Below, in pieces: positions 1-10,330 of a stretch of DNA of 64,000 nt. The translations under genes were made by a program, and so were the position numbers. The stretch lies in the NCBI GenBank assembly GCA_038380795.1, contig CM076277.1, forward strand, positions 897,501-961,500, given 5' to 3'. Every line of letters starts with the position of its first letter. The stretch's first letter is position 1. This stretch comes from Pyrocephalus nanus (taxonomy: Eukaryota; Chordata; Aves; Passeriformes; Tyrannidae). Under the pieces are notes generated by a model, which was not told the DNA's origin, did no database searches, and saw only the letters and a list, made by a program, of their open reading frames with translations.

Positions 1-195
1 CTGTGCCCTTCCAGGGCAGAGGCACCTGCAGCACTGTCTGCAGCAGGGTGGTCCCTGTCTCCTCACTCCCAGCAGTCACAGCCATGTCCCAGCTATTGAG
101 CACTGATCCCAAGTCTGCCCCGGGCACAGGCAGTCAGTGCCATCATGGCTGACGTGGAGATCTGTGCGGGAAGAATATTGGGGTTAGGCAGCTGA

Positions 196-315
196 GAGAA
201 TCACAGAATGTCCTGAGCTGGAAGAGACCCACAAGGATCATCAACTACAGCTCCTGGCCCTGCACATGACAAACCCAACAATCCCACCATGTGTCTGGGA
301 GTGTTGTGCAGTCAC
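196..315 (-). mobile_element. CR1 LINE 3' fragment
   Basis: Minus-strand CR1 tail. It opens with the inverted tail motif (gaatcacagaatg) and continues through ggaagagacccacaaggatcat, the reverse of the CR1 3' UTR block that normally reads gatccttgtgggtcccttcc. CR1 is a non-LTR retrotransposon without a poly(A) tail, usually 5' truncated in birds, and this copy is short and diverged. No coding part remains. The break between it and the next CR1 at 396 is about 80 bases. Confidence 0.75.
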
Positions 316-395
316 TGGTGCAGGTGGTCACTGCTCGTTGTGATGCCCTACAGAGAGATGCTCATGGGGTTCTGCTACACACTTCTTTTTCTCTC

Positions 396-860
396 ATAGA
401 ATCACGGAATTGTTTAGGTTGGAAAAGCCCTCTAAGATCATTGAGGCCAACCATTCCCTCAGCACTGCCAAGCTGTCCTCTAAACCATGTCCCCATGGCA
501 TGTGGATGTACCACGTCCACACACCTTTTGCACACCTCCAGGCATAGCGACTCCACCACTGCTCTGGGCAGCCTGTTACAGTGTCTGATCCCCCCTTTCT
601 GTGAAGAAATTTTCCCTATTATCCATTCTAAACTTCCCCTGCCACAACTTGAGGCTGTTTCTTTTTATCCTAACGCATGTTATCTGTGAGAAAAGCCTGA
701 CCCCTCTCTCCCCCCCCCCCCCCCCGCCATGTTGCTACAATCTCCTTTCAGGCAATTGGAGAGAGTGAGAAGTCCTCCCTGAGCCTCTTTCGCTCCAGGC
801 AGAGCTCCCCACAGCTCCCTCAGCCTATGCTCATCAGACTTCTGCTCCAGACCCTGAGAT
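396..860 (-). mobile_element. CR1 LINE 3' fragment
   Basis: Begins catagaatcacggaattg, followed by ttaggttggaaaagccctctaagatcatt, the inverted tail of a CR1 subfamily different from the neighbouring copy. It runs through the gaagaaattttccct block into the region equivalent to the ORF2 3' end. A run of about 16 C (710-725) has expanded inside it. Open frames across it are chance frames in repeat DNA. Confidence 0.85.
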
Positions 861-1004
861 CACCCTGTCAAAGTTTAAGTAGCTCAGAAGCTTTCCTTAG
901 AAAAATGGAGCACTCCACAATCCTGTCTCTGTTCCTGCAGAGCAGACAGTCCCTTTTCCTGTCTATGTTCATGGGCTGCTGGATGAGTGTGGGACAAAGA
1001 CACT

Positions 1005-1104
1005 TCATCTCATCTCATCTCATCTCATCTCATCTCATCTCATCTCATCTCATCTCATCTCATCTCATCTCATCTCATCTCATCTCATCTCATCTCATCT
1101 CATC
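1005..1104 (+). repeat. (TCATC)n pentanucleotide microsatellite
   Basis: About 20 uninterrupted copies of TCATC, about 100 bp with no visible interruption. A 5-base unit keeps shifting frame, so a frame across it encodes a repeating Ser-Ser-His-Leu-Ile pattern in a 105-codon frame that has no other sign of being real. Confidence 0.97.
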
Positions 1105-3165
1105 ATGGCTTTTGGCATGTAAATCACAACTAGTATTCCTGTGAGCAGATCCCTTATCAGCAATAGATGTATTTTTAATACATGATCCCAACCAATTATT
1201 GAGGTTAACCCACTGCTTTAGGCCCGTTCTTTTTTGCACCCTTCACCTTCCCTTGAACTCTGCCTTCCTATTGGCTCTGAGGAATGGCCTTCTATCACTG
1301 CATGACCAGCAGCTCCATGATCCCAGCACTTAGACAGACCCGGAGGGGACTCTTATGGCAGCTTGATCAATGCTGTGAATCCATGTGGCCCCAGGGACTG
1401 CCATAACACCCCACCCTGGCCCTCCAGTCCCTTTCTGCCAGCTCTTTGGGGTTTTGCTGCCCTGCTCAGGGTGCACAGGAGAGCAGCTCTGCACCACTGC
1501 TCTGTGTCCCTGCTTCCAGCTCCTGCAGTCCCACAGGGAGCTGAAAGAAGATGATGGATAGGAGCTGATAGAGAGGCAGTACTGTGTAGATGGGCTGGCA
1601 TTGGGCTGGCGCTGGGGCTTGCACAGCAGGACACTGAGGACAGGGTCTCATGGCTGCTGGCAGCCCTGGCAGTGGCAAGGGAAGAGGTAACTCAGTGGGT
1701 GGCTGTGGCAGGGGGGATGCTATGGTGGGGAGCAGGAATCTCAGTGCATTCCTCCACCTGGAGTGGGGCTTGGGCTGCTCTCCCTGTTTTGCAGGTAGAC
1801 CGCCTGTCTCCTCCTGTGGAGGGCAGTGGGCTGTGCTGTGACTGAGATGTCCATGTGTAGAGATGAGAAAGAGTGGGTGATATCCAGGAGGAAGGTGGCC
1901 ACAGACTGTCCTGGCTGATGGCTGGTCTCCAGGGCACCAGTACTCAGGGTGCCTCCACCACCCTCCCCGCACCTGGCTGCCTCAGAACACCCAGCAGTGG
2001 TGGTGGATATTTGCAGTGTAGGTGTGGGCATCGATAGAGTGTTTTGTAGCTGTATCTTAAAGTGTTTGGTGACAAAAAAAAAAAAAAAAAAATAGAGGGT
2101 GCCCAGCAACTTCCCAGGAACAGCAGTGTCTTCCCACTTGAGCCCTGGCACACACATGTGCCCAGTTCTGCCCACAGCTGCTTTCACTTCATCATCAGCA
2201 CAGTCAACAATGAGAACCAGTTCTGGCTTTTCCCAAGGCAGCTGGATGATGGGAGCTGCTTCATCTGGCAACACTACAACCCTGCTGCTAAACCTGCCTT
2301 CCCCCTGCTGCTGGCAGTAGCAGAATATTCCCCTTGGGGAGCACTGTCAATGCTGTAAGAGGGGACAGAAAACCTGAGGTGTTGTGTCTACATCGATTTT
2401 TCTGCACGCTTAATGCTAAGTGAGGCAGATTGAGGGCTGATTTTGTTGGAAGATGCAAGACAATGCCGTGTTTAAATCCCATCAGGGGAGCCTGGCAGGT
2501 GTCACGGTGGGCAGGGCACAGCCACAGCACACCTGGTACCACCTGACAAGGTGGGACAGTCTCTCTCACCACTGGGCTCCAGGGTCTTGGCAGACATGCT
2601 GCCAGTGGAGACAGAGGTGACAGCCAGGAATGCTTCCATGCCAAACAATCCTGCCCTTTGGCTTGCTTATTTTTTTCTTTTTTCCTCTTTTGCAGGTTTG
2701 TCAGATAATGGCAGTGACAGTTAGTTGAATGTTCAGTTTAGTGCTTTGAGCAGCAGGTACTTTCCGATTGAGATTATTTGCATGGAATAACACAAAGCTC
2801 CATCAGCAGAGTGGCTCTCCTGGAAAATAATGACATCTTTGGCTGTGCAGGAGCCAGGACAAAGCCCACTCCCTGCCTGTAATCCACTGGAAGCCACTCA
2901 ATAGCACTTGAGCAGGGTCTGAGGGGGCAGGGCTGTGTGCCAGACCTCTGCCTGCAGCCAAGATGTTATGCATTATTTAACAAAAGGTGTCAGGCTGACT
3001 TTCTGCACTGGCTGAAAGCAAAATCACAGCCATTTGAAGCGGGCTCTTTGGAAACTAAAATTATCTTCACATCATATTTCTTCTCCAGTAACGCCAGCAT
3101 TACATTTTCTCAAATTCTGAGTCAGACATCAGGAAAAAGAGTAAAAATGTAATAAGCTCAAATAT
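1105..3165. other. Unique non-coding stretch
   Basis: No repeat tail or recognisable protein. A pure A run of about 20 lies at 2072-2091 without retrogene features upstream. At 2660-2696 a long pyrimidine tract ends in cttttgcag, which looks like a splice acceptor, but no donor-bounded exon follows. An octamer motif (atttgcat) lies at about 2776-2783 in an AT-rich, non-repetitive patch. Confidence 0.5.
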
Positions 3166-3325
3166 CACAGAATCCTTCAGGTTGGAAAGACTTCTAAGAC
3201 TGTCACATCCAACCATTAAACCAGCACTGCTGTGTTCACCACTAAGCCACATCCCCAAGTGCCACATCCACATGCCTTTTGAACACTTCTAGAGATGGTG
3301 AACACTTCCAGAGTTGGTAAAATAT
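3166..3325 (-). mobile_element. CR1 LINE 3' fragment
   Basis: Starts atcacagaatccttcaggttgg and follows the inverted CR1 3' UTR through ccaaccattaaaccagcactg and ccttttgaacacttc. The last segment (gatggtgaacacttccagagttgg) contains a short local duplication of the gaacacttc block. Confidence 0.8.
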
Positions 3326-3933
3326 TTTACAATATCCAGGGATATGAAAAAATTTAGAAAAAGCTGATGGTGTCATGCTGATTTTCTCCTTTCTGCTGTC
3401 TCTAAATCTCTAATACACTCTGAAGCCAAGGTTTGGGGTGTGGGTTCATAAGCAGTTACAGGAATTTCCTCTTCCTTTATGTATTAACAGACTCAACTGC
3501 TCAGGTGCTCATGGTCGTTCTTTGTCCAGTGGAGCCCTGGCTATCACTGCTGCACTCTCCAGCCAGGGACATGTGTGGGAACCCTTCATTCCCCATTTCC
3601 TGGCATGTTCCCTGTCAGAGCTGCAAGCACTCAGCTTTATAAACAGGAGCTGAATGGAAAATAAAGAGAAATAACCATGCCCGTTCCTGAATGCTGGCAC
3701 TGGCAAGAGCAGAGTAGGTGGGAATCTCCCCTCCTGGGGCCTTTGCCTGTGCCAGGAAGCAGCAGCCAGTTATAATCTCACTCCCTGGGGTGCTGGAGGA
3801 GTGGGTGCCTCTGGTGCTGGCTGTGGTGGGGACTGGGGACATCCCTCAGTGCTGCCTCTGAGCCAGGACCACATCAGCTTCCCTGACTTCAGTGTTCTGA
3901 AAAATATATTTGTGGTATTAAGAGCCTTAAAAA
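3326..3933. other. Unique non-coding stretch
   Basis: AT-rich at first (3326-3420), then mixed sequence. I see no repeat family, RNA gene or coding exon. Confidence 0.5.
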
Positions 3934-4128
3934 TGGCCAAGAGACAGGGGAGTTAACTAAAACTTTTATTCAAATAAAAGGGAGAGTTCACTAGACAATC
4001 CCCAGTGAGGTGTCTCAACTTGATCGAGGTCGCAGCCTCTTTTATCCCCTCTGCCCCAAATGAAGGTCTCTCCCCGTTTCCCCGACGATGAGATACTCGG
4101 GAGTTAAAGCCTTCCCGACACTTCTACA
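3934..4128 (-). mobile_element. LTR of an endogenous retrovirus (probably solo), minus orientation
   Basis: Read on the minus strand it has LTR architecture. A TATA-like box (gggataaaagagg) lies at about 4038-4050, an AATAAA signal about 75 bp further on at 3965-3970, and a short U5 ends at 3934. Ends chosen as TG at 3934 and CA at 4128 give a TG..CA element of 195 bp. This is short, so U3 may extend towards about 4330. No target duplication is visible and no retroviral gene is recognisable next to it. Confidence 0.5.
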
Positions 4129-5040
4129 GTGTATCCCCTATTCCATGGTCATTAGAGGAAGGGTCCTCAGCATTTTCAAAATAGAGCTTACTGATCCTTT
4201 GCTGCTGATAAAACCCCTTGTTTCTGGGCAAACTGCACCTCTCTGTAAATGATAACAGAACAACCACCACCAAATGCAACCACACTACGAAGTTCGGAAG
4301 AACACCTATTTATTCCTAATATCAGTGTGCCAGGGCAGCTGGTTCCTGGCACCCAGCATCTTCTCATGGGAACATCTGCCCATCTGCTCACTCCTCTGTG
4401 CTGCTCCCCTTCATATGGGAGCCCCCCAAAACTCTGCCCTCCCCAGCCCCAGCAGAGCAGCCTCTGACAGACGCAGTGGGGCCTAGCTGAAGCTCACAAA
4501 AAATCAGAGTTGCTTCTTTATTTGTGCAAAGACATGGAAGAAATTATAGTAACTCTGTCTTTTCCAGAGCTGGTTTGCTGACCATCATCTGTGGCAGCTG
4601 TATTAGGACAGCTTTGACCCAGACATGCAGCAGTAGCAATTCAGGTGGGGTGTTTGTAGGCCATAGCAACTTTTAATCAGCTCCAGGAGCTGTGGATGAA
4701 CCGTGTCTGGCTAATGATGTCATGTTGAGGTGGTTTGGCATTGGTTTTGCTCTTTTCCTGTTAAAAATGAGAAGAAAGATGATGTGATTGGGAATGCCAG
4801 GCTTTGTGTGGTGTGGGCAGGATGCCTGTGATTCCTCAGCCAAAGGGAAACAGTGCTATTGAGCAGCTCTCCAAAGGCAAACCAGCTGGAAACACAGGGT
4901 TTGGACAGCACACACGAGGGTTACAGACTGGAACATCCACCTTGCTGGCTTTTATTACATGTGTATGTGACAGCCTCCAAACATGTGTCCAGGCATTCAG
5001 CCCCTGCTGCCACAGCTCATGCCTGGCCTCCTGTGACTGT
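4129..5040. other. Unique non-coding stretch (may include more LTR U3)
   Basis: The first 200 bases could be upstream LTR or ERV sequence, but nothing in them is recognisable. The rest is unique DNA with no supportable gene. Confidence 0.4.
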
Positions 5041-5160
5041 CACTACTGTCACTGCCACTGCTGCTACCACTGCTGCTGCTGCTGCCACCACCGCTGCCAC
5101 CGATGCTCTGACTTTTACTGCTGCCACTGCTGCCACTGTTGCTGCTGCTGCTGCTGTTGC
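5041..5160 (+). repeat. Imperfect (TGC/CCA/CTG)n triplet tract
   Basis: About 120 bp of interrupted tgc, cac, cca and gct triplets. Because the unit is 3 bases, several frames stay open. One + frame gives a Cys/His-rich run, another a Thr/Ala run, and a minus frame a Ser-rich run. These are products of the repeat, not a zinc-finger protein. Confidence 0.85.
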
Positions 5161-5283
5161 CAAGTGACCTCAAGCTCTGTTGCCCCTCTACCCCAAGCTG
5201 CCCTCCCACATCCTCTCACCATTCCCACCATGAACTGGAGATCCTTTTTCCTGGTGGTTTTCATATTGCATCAAGACTGAAAG

Positions 5284-5312
5284 CCCCCCCCCCCCCCCCC
5301 CCCCCGCCCCCC
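5284..5312 (+). repeat. Poly-C tract
   Basis: 22 C, one G, then more C. A homopolymer likely to be length-variable and hard to sequence through. Confidence 0.95.
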
Positions 5313-5604
5313 ATGTGCTGTGCAGAGAAACGGTTGGTTTGGGAAGAACAGCAATTTTAGGAAAATGAAGGAATGGCCTGAGAAGTGATGTGATATCATC
5401 CACCACTAGTGGTTGAATGTGCCCCTGCCTTAAGGGCAGGACCCACTGGCAAGGGCCAACCAGCACCTCTGAGGCAGCAGCACTCAGTGCCACCCCACTG
5501 GGGCAGTCACCTCCTCTGCTTGCCCACATCTGCACAGCACATCTGCAGGGAGCACAGCACAACTTTCGTCCTTTCTTTATTCCAAGAACATATTTTCTGT
5601 TGTC

Positions 5605-5640
5605 CATATTGTGCATATTGTGCATACTGTGCATACTGTG
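5605..5640 (+). repeat. 9-bp tandem repeat, 4 units
   Basis: Two units of catattgtg are followed by two of catactgtg. A T-to-C change shared by the last two units suggests stepwise duplication. Confidence 0.9.
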
Positions 5641-6195
5641 CAATAATGTAACATTTTAAAATATCAGAAGAAAGGCTACTAAGTTTTTTAGAATATAAAG
5701 TTTCAATTTTTTTTGGGGGGGTGTGAAAATATAAAAAGTACCTTTTTTTTCCTTTTACCAGTATGCCTTAGGAAGAATTTCAAAATTAATTTCCAGAATT
5801 TTCTGGAAAATGCTCATCTTGCTTCCCTCTCTCCTCTGGCTTCAGGTGGGAAATCTCTGGACTTCTCCTGGTGTGGTTTCCAGTTGTTGCAGGTTGCTGC
5901 CACACTTCAGAGACTGATCACTGGGTCCCTGTGCACAAGTTGGATGTCGTGTTTATCCAGCAGTGATGACATAAGGTCCCTGTCCATGTGACAATCTGCT
6001 TCCTTTGGGCATTTCCACAAGGCTCTTGGCAGGTTCTCTACAGCTCACAGACCTTGTGGCAGATGTCCATCACTGTCCTCTCCAATATCCAACGTTTCCA
6101 AGGGTGCAGAGAGTGGCAGTGAGGGCTGAAGAAACAGTGCTGGGTGCTGGGGCAGGTCCTTGCCTCTCGGGAAGAGCATCCATACACTCCAGGGG
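5641..6195. other. Unique non-coding stretch
   Basis: AT-rich start with short T and G homopolymers near 5708-5722 and 5741-5750, then mixed sequence. No repeat family or coding exon seen. Confidence 0.5.
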
Positions 6196-6267
6196 TTTTC
6201 CTATTAGTTACTTATGCCTCCTTTTCCTATTAGTTACTTATACCTCCCTATAAGGGAGATATAAGTA
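6196..6267 (+). repeat. 26-bp direct duplication running into a hairpin
   Basis: ttttcctattagttacttat starts the unit at 6196 and again at 6222, with one mismatch in 26. The second copy overlaps an inverted repeat with arms 6235-6249 and 6253-6267, a 3-base loop and one mismatch. It is a near-perfect stem of 15 pairs. Confidence 0.9.
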
Positions 6268-6705
6268 CCTTATATAAAACCAGGTGTGACACTGGTTTTC
6301 CAGCCCTTCCTGTGCCTGTCTGATTTTCCTCAGCCCCTTTGACTGTGTTTGCATCTCTCCTATGCAGTGAAATTACCATATCAAAGGGAGCCCAAGCTCC
6401 CTTCACACTCTTGATGCTGCCTGGGGACTTTGGAAAGAGATAAATCTTGCTCTCCCTCTAGACGTGGCAATTAAATCTTTCATTAGCTGCTTCGGTTCTC
6501 CTTTGATAGGGAGAGATGAACTTGGACATAAGAACTGTGTTTCAGTATCACAATCCCAGCTCATCTTGACAAGAGCCCAGAACAAAAAAGGGAAGGGAAG
6601 GTGATCTGTGCTGCTCCTTGGAACTGGTCAACATCTACCTACCAGCACATAGAAGCATTTGAAACTCTGGGAGTACCTCACCTAAAGCACCAAGTCCTGA
6701 GTAAA
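6268..6705. other. Unique non-coding stretch
   Basis: Nothing recognisable apart from the flanking hairpin and the CR1 that follows. Confidence 0.5.
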
Positions 6706-6834
6706 TCATGGAATCACTGAGGTTAGAAAAGCCCTCCAGTATCATCAAGTTAAACCATTAACCTGGCACTGCCAAGGCCGCCACTAAACCTGGTCTCTAA
6801 GTGCCACATCCACATGGTTTGTGAACACTTCCAG
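6706..6834 (-). mobile_element. CR1 LINE, first half of an interrupted copy
   Basis: Inverted CR1 tail from atcatggaatcactgaggtt through cactaaacc to gaacacttccag. The CR1 sequence stops at 6834 and resumes at 7226 exactly where the consensus would continue, so both halves are one insertion split by the LTR-like element between them. Confidence 0.85.
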
Positions 6835-7225
6835 TGTGAGGTAAGATACACACAGGTACCCCCCAAAATGCCAATGCAGTGTAAAGAATCCAAAAAGGTT
6901 TATTCTGAACTCGAGAACACTAAAAAACTTACAAAGGAAAGCTGCACCAACTGCAAACAGTGCTGGGCCTAAGAAGGCACACCTCCTGTTCCTCCTTCAG
7001 GCTTTCTTATTGCTGGCTCCCCAGCTCTCTCGGGGCCATGGTGCCCCTGTTCCATGTCCGTGAATGTTAACTCTCTCCTCACATATCAGAGAAAGAATCT
7101 CTCTGGAATGGGGGGAGAGAACAGCAACTGTCTTGAGAAAGTGGCAGGAAAGCTTTTCCTAGGCAAAATAATTGATTCCTTGTAGTAAAATCTTTTGGGG
7201 AAAGGGTATTTACCCCTCTGTCCCA
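6835..7225 (-). mobile_element. Solo LTR inserted in a CR1
   Basis: 391 bp with TG at one end (tgtgaggtaag) and CA at the other (ctgtccca). On the minus strand an AATAAA lies near the 3' end (6898-6905 region). It interrupts a CR1 cleanly, so it is the younger insertion. A target duplication is not certain. CCAG occurs at 6831-6834 and 7223-7226, but using it would leave an end that is not CA. No internal retroviral sequence remains, as after LTR-LTR recombination. Confidence 0.65.
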
Positions 7226-7550
7226 GAATGGTAATTCTACCACTGCCCTGTGTCAGCACCTTACCACCCATTCCATGAAGAAATTTTCCCTAATCCTCAA
7301 CCTAAACCTCCTCTGGTACAACCTGAGGCCATTTCCTCTCATCTTGTCACTTGTTACCAGGGAGAAGAGCCCAACACCCACCAAACTCCCTGAGCCTCCT
7401 TTCTCCAGGCTGAGACCCCCAGCTCCCTCAGCTGCTCCTCATCAGGCTTGTGCACCAGATCCTTCCCCAACTCTGTTCCCTTCTCTGGATGTGCTCAATG
7501 TTCTTTTTGTGCAGGGTCCTAATGATGTGGCCAGCCACCTTCTTCTGTTT
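7226..7550 (-). mobile_element. CR1 LINE, second half of the interrupted copy
   Basis: Resumes gaatggtaattctaccactg, then ccatgaagaaattttccctaat and the inverted 3' end of ORF2 (ctccaggctgagacccccag). It continues the copy at 6706-6834, giving a CR1 of about 450 bp before interruption. Confidence 0.85.
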
Positions 7551-8639
7551 GCTGAGGCAGTTCCTCCTACTGAGACCTCCTTTTAAAATGACAATTTATT
7601 GATCTTCTTCCTGCCTGAACTTTCTCCTTAGCTCTCAGCATTTAGCATGGACCTCAGAGGGCCCAGTCCCTGGGGGGATGGGCTCTGGATGACAGATCTG
7701 AGTGGCTGTGGTCACTGCTTTGCTTTGGCCAGGTACAATTGCAGCTGGTGTGTGCCAGGTTTGTCTGACACTGAAGAAGAGGCAGAGAGGGAGACTTCAG
7801 CCAGTTGCAGTTTGGGGACCCAGAACAAAAGGCACCCATGATCTCAGGTCTTACTTAAAACATAACCCTATGGCTCCTTCCCTGTAAAACAGGGAAAATG
7901 AGTCTTGCCTTCATTTACAGCCAAGGGGCAGGTCAGTGAAATCCTGGGAAATCTCTGGAAGCTGCTGGAGAAGCCCAGAGCCTGCCCCTAGTGCCATGCA
8001 CAGGCTGGTCCGAGGGGGCTAGATGTGGTTTGTATGAATATTGTCTGTACTGGAAGCCTTATACAGCTGTGTAGGGCTGCAGGACACTAGGAGGGATGAA
8101 TGCTGAAAGAAAGGAGAGGAGAAAGGAAAGATCAGGCTGAACATAGGCCACAGCATGCACAAGGCTGCCTTTGCTCCTGGAAGCCTTCAGCACTGAAAGT
8201 GGGCAGAGACAGCCCAAAAGGGGCTCAGAGGCTCTGAGCAGTTGGACTAAAATTTATTTACCAGTGAGTATTTGGATGGCTCCACAGCTGAGAGCAAGGG
8301 TTGCCGGCCTTGCTTTGGTCTTGGCAAGAACTCCCAGCCTGGGTGTTATCCTCATGGTGCAGCTGGAGGGAGGGAGGGCTGGAGGGGCACAGCCATGGGT
8401 AGAGCTGGCATCAACCTCTTCCCCCCATCCTTAGACCTCCACACTTCTGTCCATGCTTATGGTCCCCCTCCCTCCCGCCTGCCCTGGCGCAGCTGAGCTG
8501 CCTCTTCCCCTTTCCGGCAGAGCTCTGCACATCATCCACTGTCACAGTGATGCTGCTGTTCTTCATATCAGCAGCTGCAAGGTAGAGAAACAGAAAAGGA
8601 GCCTTTGGCCTGATACGGTATTGGGATGATTTAACTGGC
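7551..8639. other. Unique non-coding stretch
   Basis: No repeat tail, exon or RNA gene found. A 5' LTR would be expected just upstream of the ERV at 8640, but nothing here resembles the 3' LTR at 11.3-11.8 kb, so the provirus is 5' truncated or its 5' LTR is lost. Confidence 0.5.
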
Positions 8640-8681
8640 CCTGAGATACCTTTAAAAAGGCGGGAGTTACTTAGACTCTCT

Positions 8682-8969
8682 ATGGATGTCTGGCCCTATG
8701 CTGGGAAAATTAGAGGAATAGCCTGGCCGAAATTTGGCTCTTTTGAGGCAAATACAGTGTTTCATCTTATGACAATCCTTCATAAGGAGGAGATGTGGTC
8801 TGACTTGCATTATGCAGAGTTATTCTACCTTTTCTTAACCCGTCGGAAATTGAGAAAGGCATATAAAAAGGACAAAGTTAAAATAGAAGCAGAAATCACA
8901 GAAAAGGCATTAGAGGAGAAAAAGAAAAAGAAAAATCGTGCTAAGCATGATCCTGAGTGTGATAAGTAG
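8682..8969 (+). pseudogene. gag: ERV gag remnant, matrix-like N-terminal piece
   Basis: A 95-codon frame opening with ATG at 8682. The part around residues 12-24 (IAWPKFGSFEANT) resembles the Trp-Pro-rich segment of gammaretroviral matrix domains, and the C-terminal third is highly charged with a Glu/Lys run (EEKKKKKNRA). A real gag would continue for several hundred residues. This frame ends at TAG 8967, and capsid-like sequence does not follow. The match is weak, and the call rests largely on its place at the head of the ERV. Confidence 0.5.
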
Positions 8970-9480
8970 AGGAACCCGGTTTTATTCTAAGCAAATTAAA
9001 ATAAACAGAGGGTACTAACAAAAGAACTATTTCTGTATATTTACTAACTTATAGGCGTACCGTGGAAGCTGTAAGGTGAAGGGTCCTGCCTGGACCTACC
9101 ACCAGGGAATCTTTAGCGGCCGGGAACAGGGAACAATTTATAAATAAAAATGTATTCCTCTGTGCCATATGGATACACAGAGAGACCCCGCATCCCTTGG
9201 GGATGATGCAAGACCCCCCTGTACGAGCCCAGGGGAGATATGTTACAACCAGCCAAAAGGTAACACCCACCTCCAAAGCAGGGAAATTACCTTTTAAGGC
9301 AACAAACGGACAATGAATGAATATTCAACAGCTGATATCGAAGGGTACAAAAAAGCGCGATTTTCAAATATCAGTGTGCTCTTTGTATGGTTCAGAGGTG
9401 CACCCAGTGCTGGAAATGGGCAACCAGCATTGCAATAAAAAATCTCTTGCTATATTTCTTTGTCCTGCAGGTATTTTTGC
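8970..9480 (+). other. Unassigned ERV segment, possibly a nested LTR
   Basis: Non-coding and AT-richer. It contains taaaataaac and tataaataaaaatg motifs, and near its end gcaataaaaaatctcttgc followed by a T-rich stretch ending cctgca at 9469. An AATAAA followed closely by a pyrimidine-rich end is typical of an LTR R-U5. It could be an LTR inserted into gag or untranslated ERV sequence. No TG start or target duplication could be paired with the CA end. Confidence 0.35.
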
Positions 9481-10330
9481 CGTCTTCAAAATTCAAGAAA
9501 AGAAGTAACTTATAACACTGAGGAGGAAACTAATCTTGAAAGCCCGGGAGAGGAAGATCTGGACCTTTTAATTCCCCCAAATATGAGAATAGGAAACTCC
9601 CCCCACCCTTTGGCGCAGGCTGCGGGCTCGGCAGGCGTAGGTCCATCGGGAGCGGGGGTAGCCCCCGGGGCGGGTCCTGCCAGCTTGGCGGGGCCAGCTG
9701 GACCTGCGGTGCCGGGTCAAGCTGCTTCGGGGGCCCCGGGGGCAACGACAGGACAAGCTGGGACTGCTCCGGGCGGAGCGGGGGTCCTGGGAACTGCTGT
9801 TTGTGCTCCGGGACCCGCTCCGGCTGTTCCAACCGGCACGGAGCGGCAGGAGCCGGGGCAGCCTCTGCCCCGCCCGCGCTGGAAGCTCTAGCGCCGGCCG
9901 GATCGGCGGCGGCTCCTCCCGGCACTGCGGAGCCAGCCTCTGTTGAGACCGCGGGGCCGGTCCCGTGTGAAGCTGCGAGCTCCCTGGGTGTCGGTGACCG
10001 GGGGGCGATAGCCCCTTCTGAAACGGGGGGGCCGGTCCTGTCTGGAGCTGCGAGCTCTGCCGGTGTCGGGGCAGGGGTGGTAACCCTCCCCTGGCCTGCG
10101 GGGCCGTTCCTGGCCGGGGCTGCAGGCCCTTTCGGTGACGGGGGGGCGGTAGCGCCTCCCTGGGCTGTGGGGCCAGTCCTGGCTGGAGCCGCGGGCTCTG
10201 CCCATAGTGCTGGGGGGCAGCGGCCCCCGCCGGGGCTGCCACAGGCAGGGCAGGCTCAGTTACTGTGGGAACAGGAGGCTCAGACCTCAAGGCTGCGGGA
10301 AGAGGAGCGGGGACGATGTCTACAGCCAGA
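9481..10330 (+). pseudogene. gag: ERV gag Gly/Ala/Pro-rich region with tandem repeats, frameshifted
   Basis: After an acidic stretch (residues TEEETNLESPGEEDLD) the sequence becomes very GC- and CpG-rich and encodes Gly/Ala/Pro/Val-rich protein. This could correspond to the proline-rich gag region between matrix and capsid. The low-complexity character moves from the frame open to 9891, to the frame open to 10472, then to a third frame ending at a TGA about 10335, so at least two indels have broken it. Four degenerate repeats begin at 9954, 10029, 10101 and 10170 (75, 72 and 69 bp apart), each opening Gly-Pro-Val/Phe. Similar composition also opens a 240-codon antisense frame, which is a shadow. 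Confidence 0.6.

Noticed and set aside
2072..2091. A20 run as the tail of a processed pseudogene
   Set aside because: No reading frame, polyadenylation signal or target duplication upstream of it.
4804..5280. 158-codon Cys/His-rich frame that looks like a metal-binding protein
   Set aside because: The Cys and His runs come from the TGC/CAC triplet tract. Spacing does not match any zinc-binding family.
9568..10290. 240-codon minus-strand open frame rich in Arg/Pro
   Set aside because: It lies exactly antisense to the GC-rich ERV gag repeat region, where stops are scarce on both strands. It has no domain.
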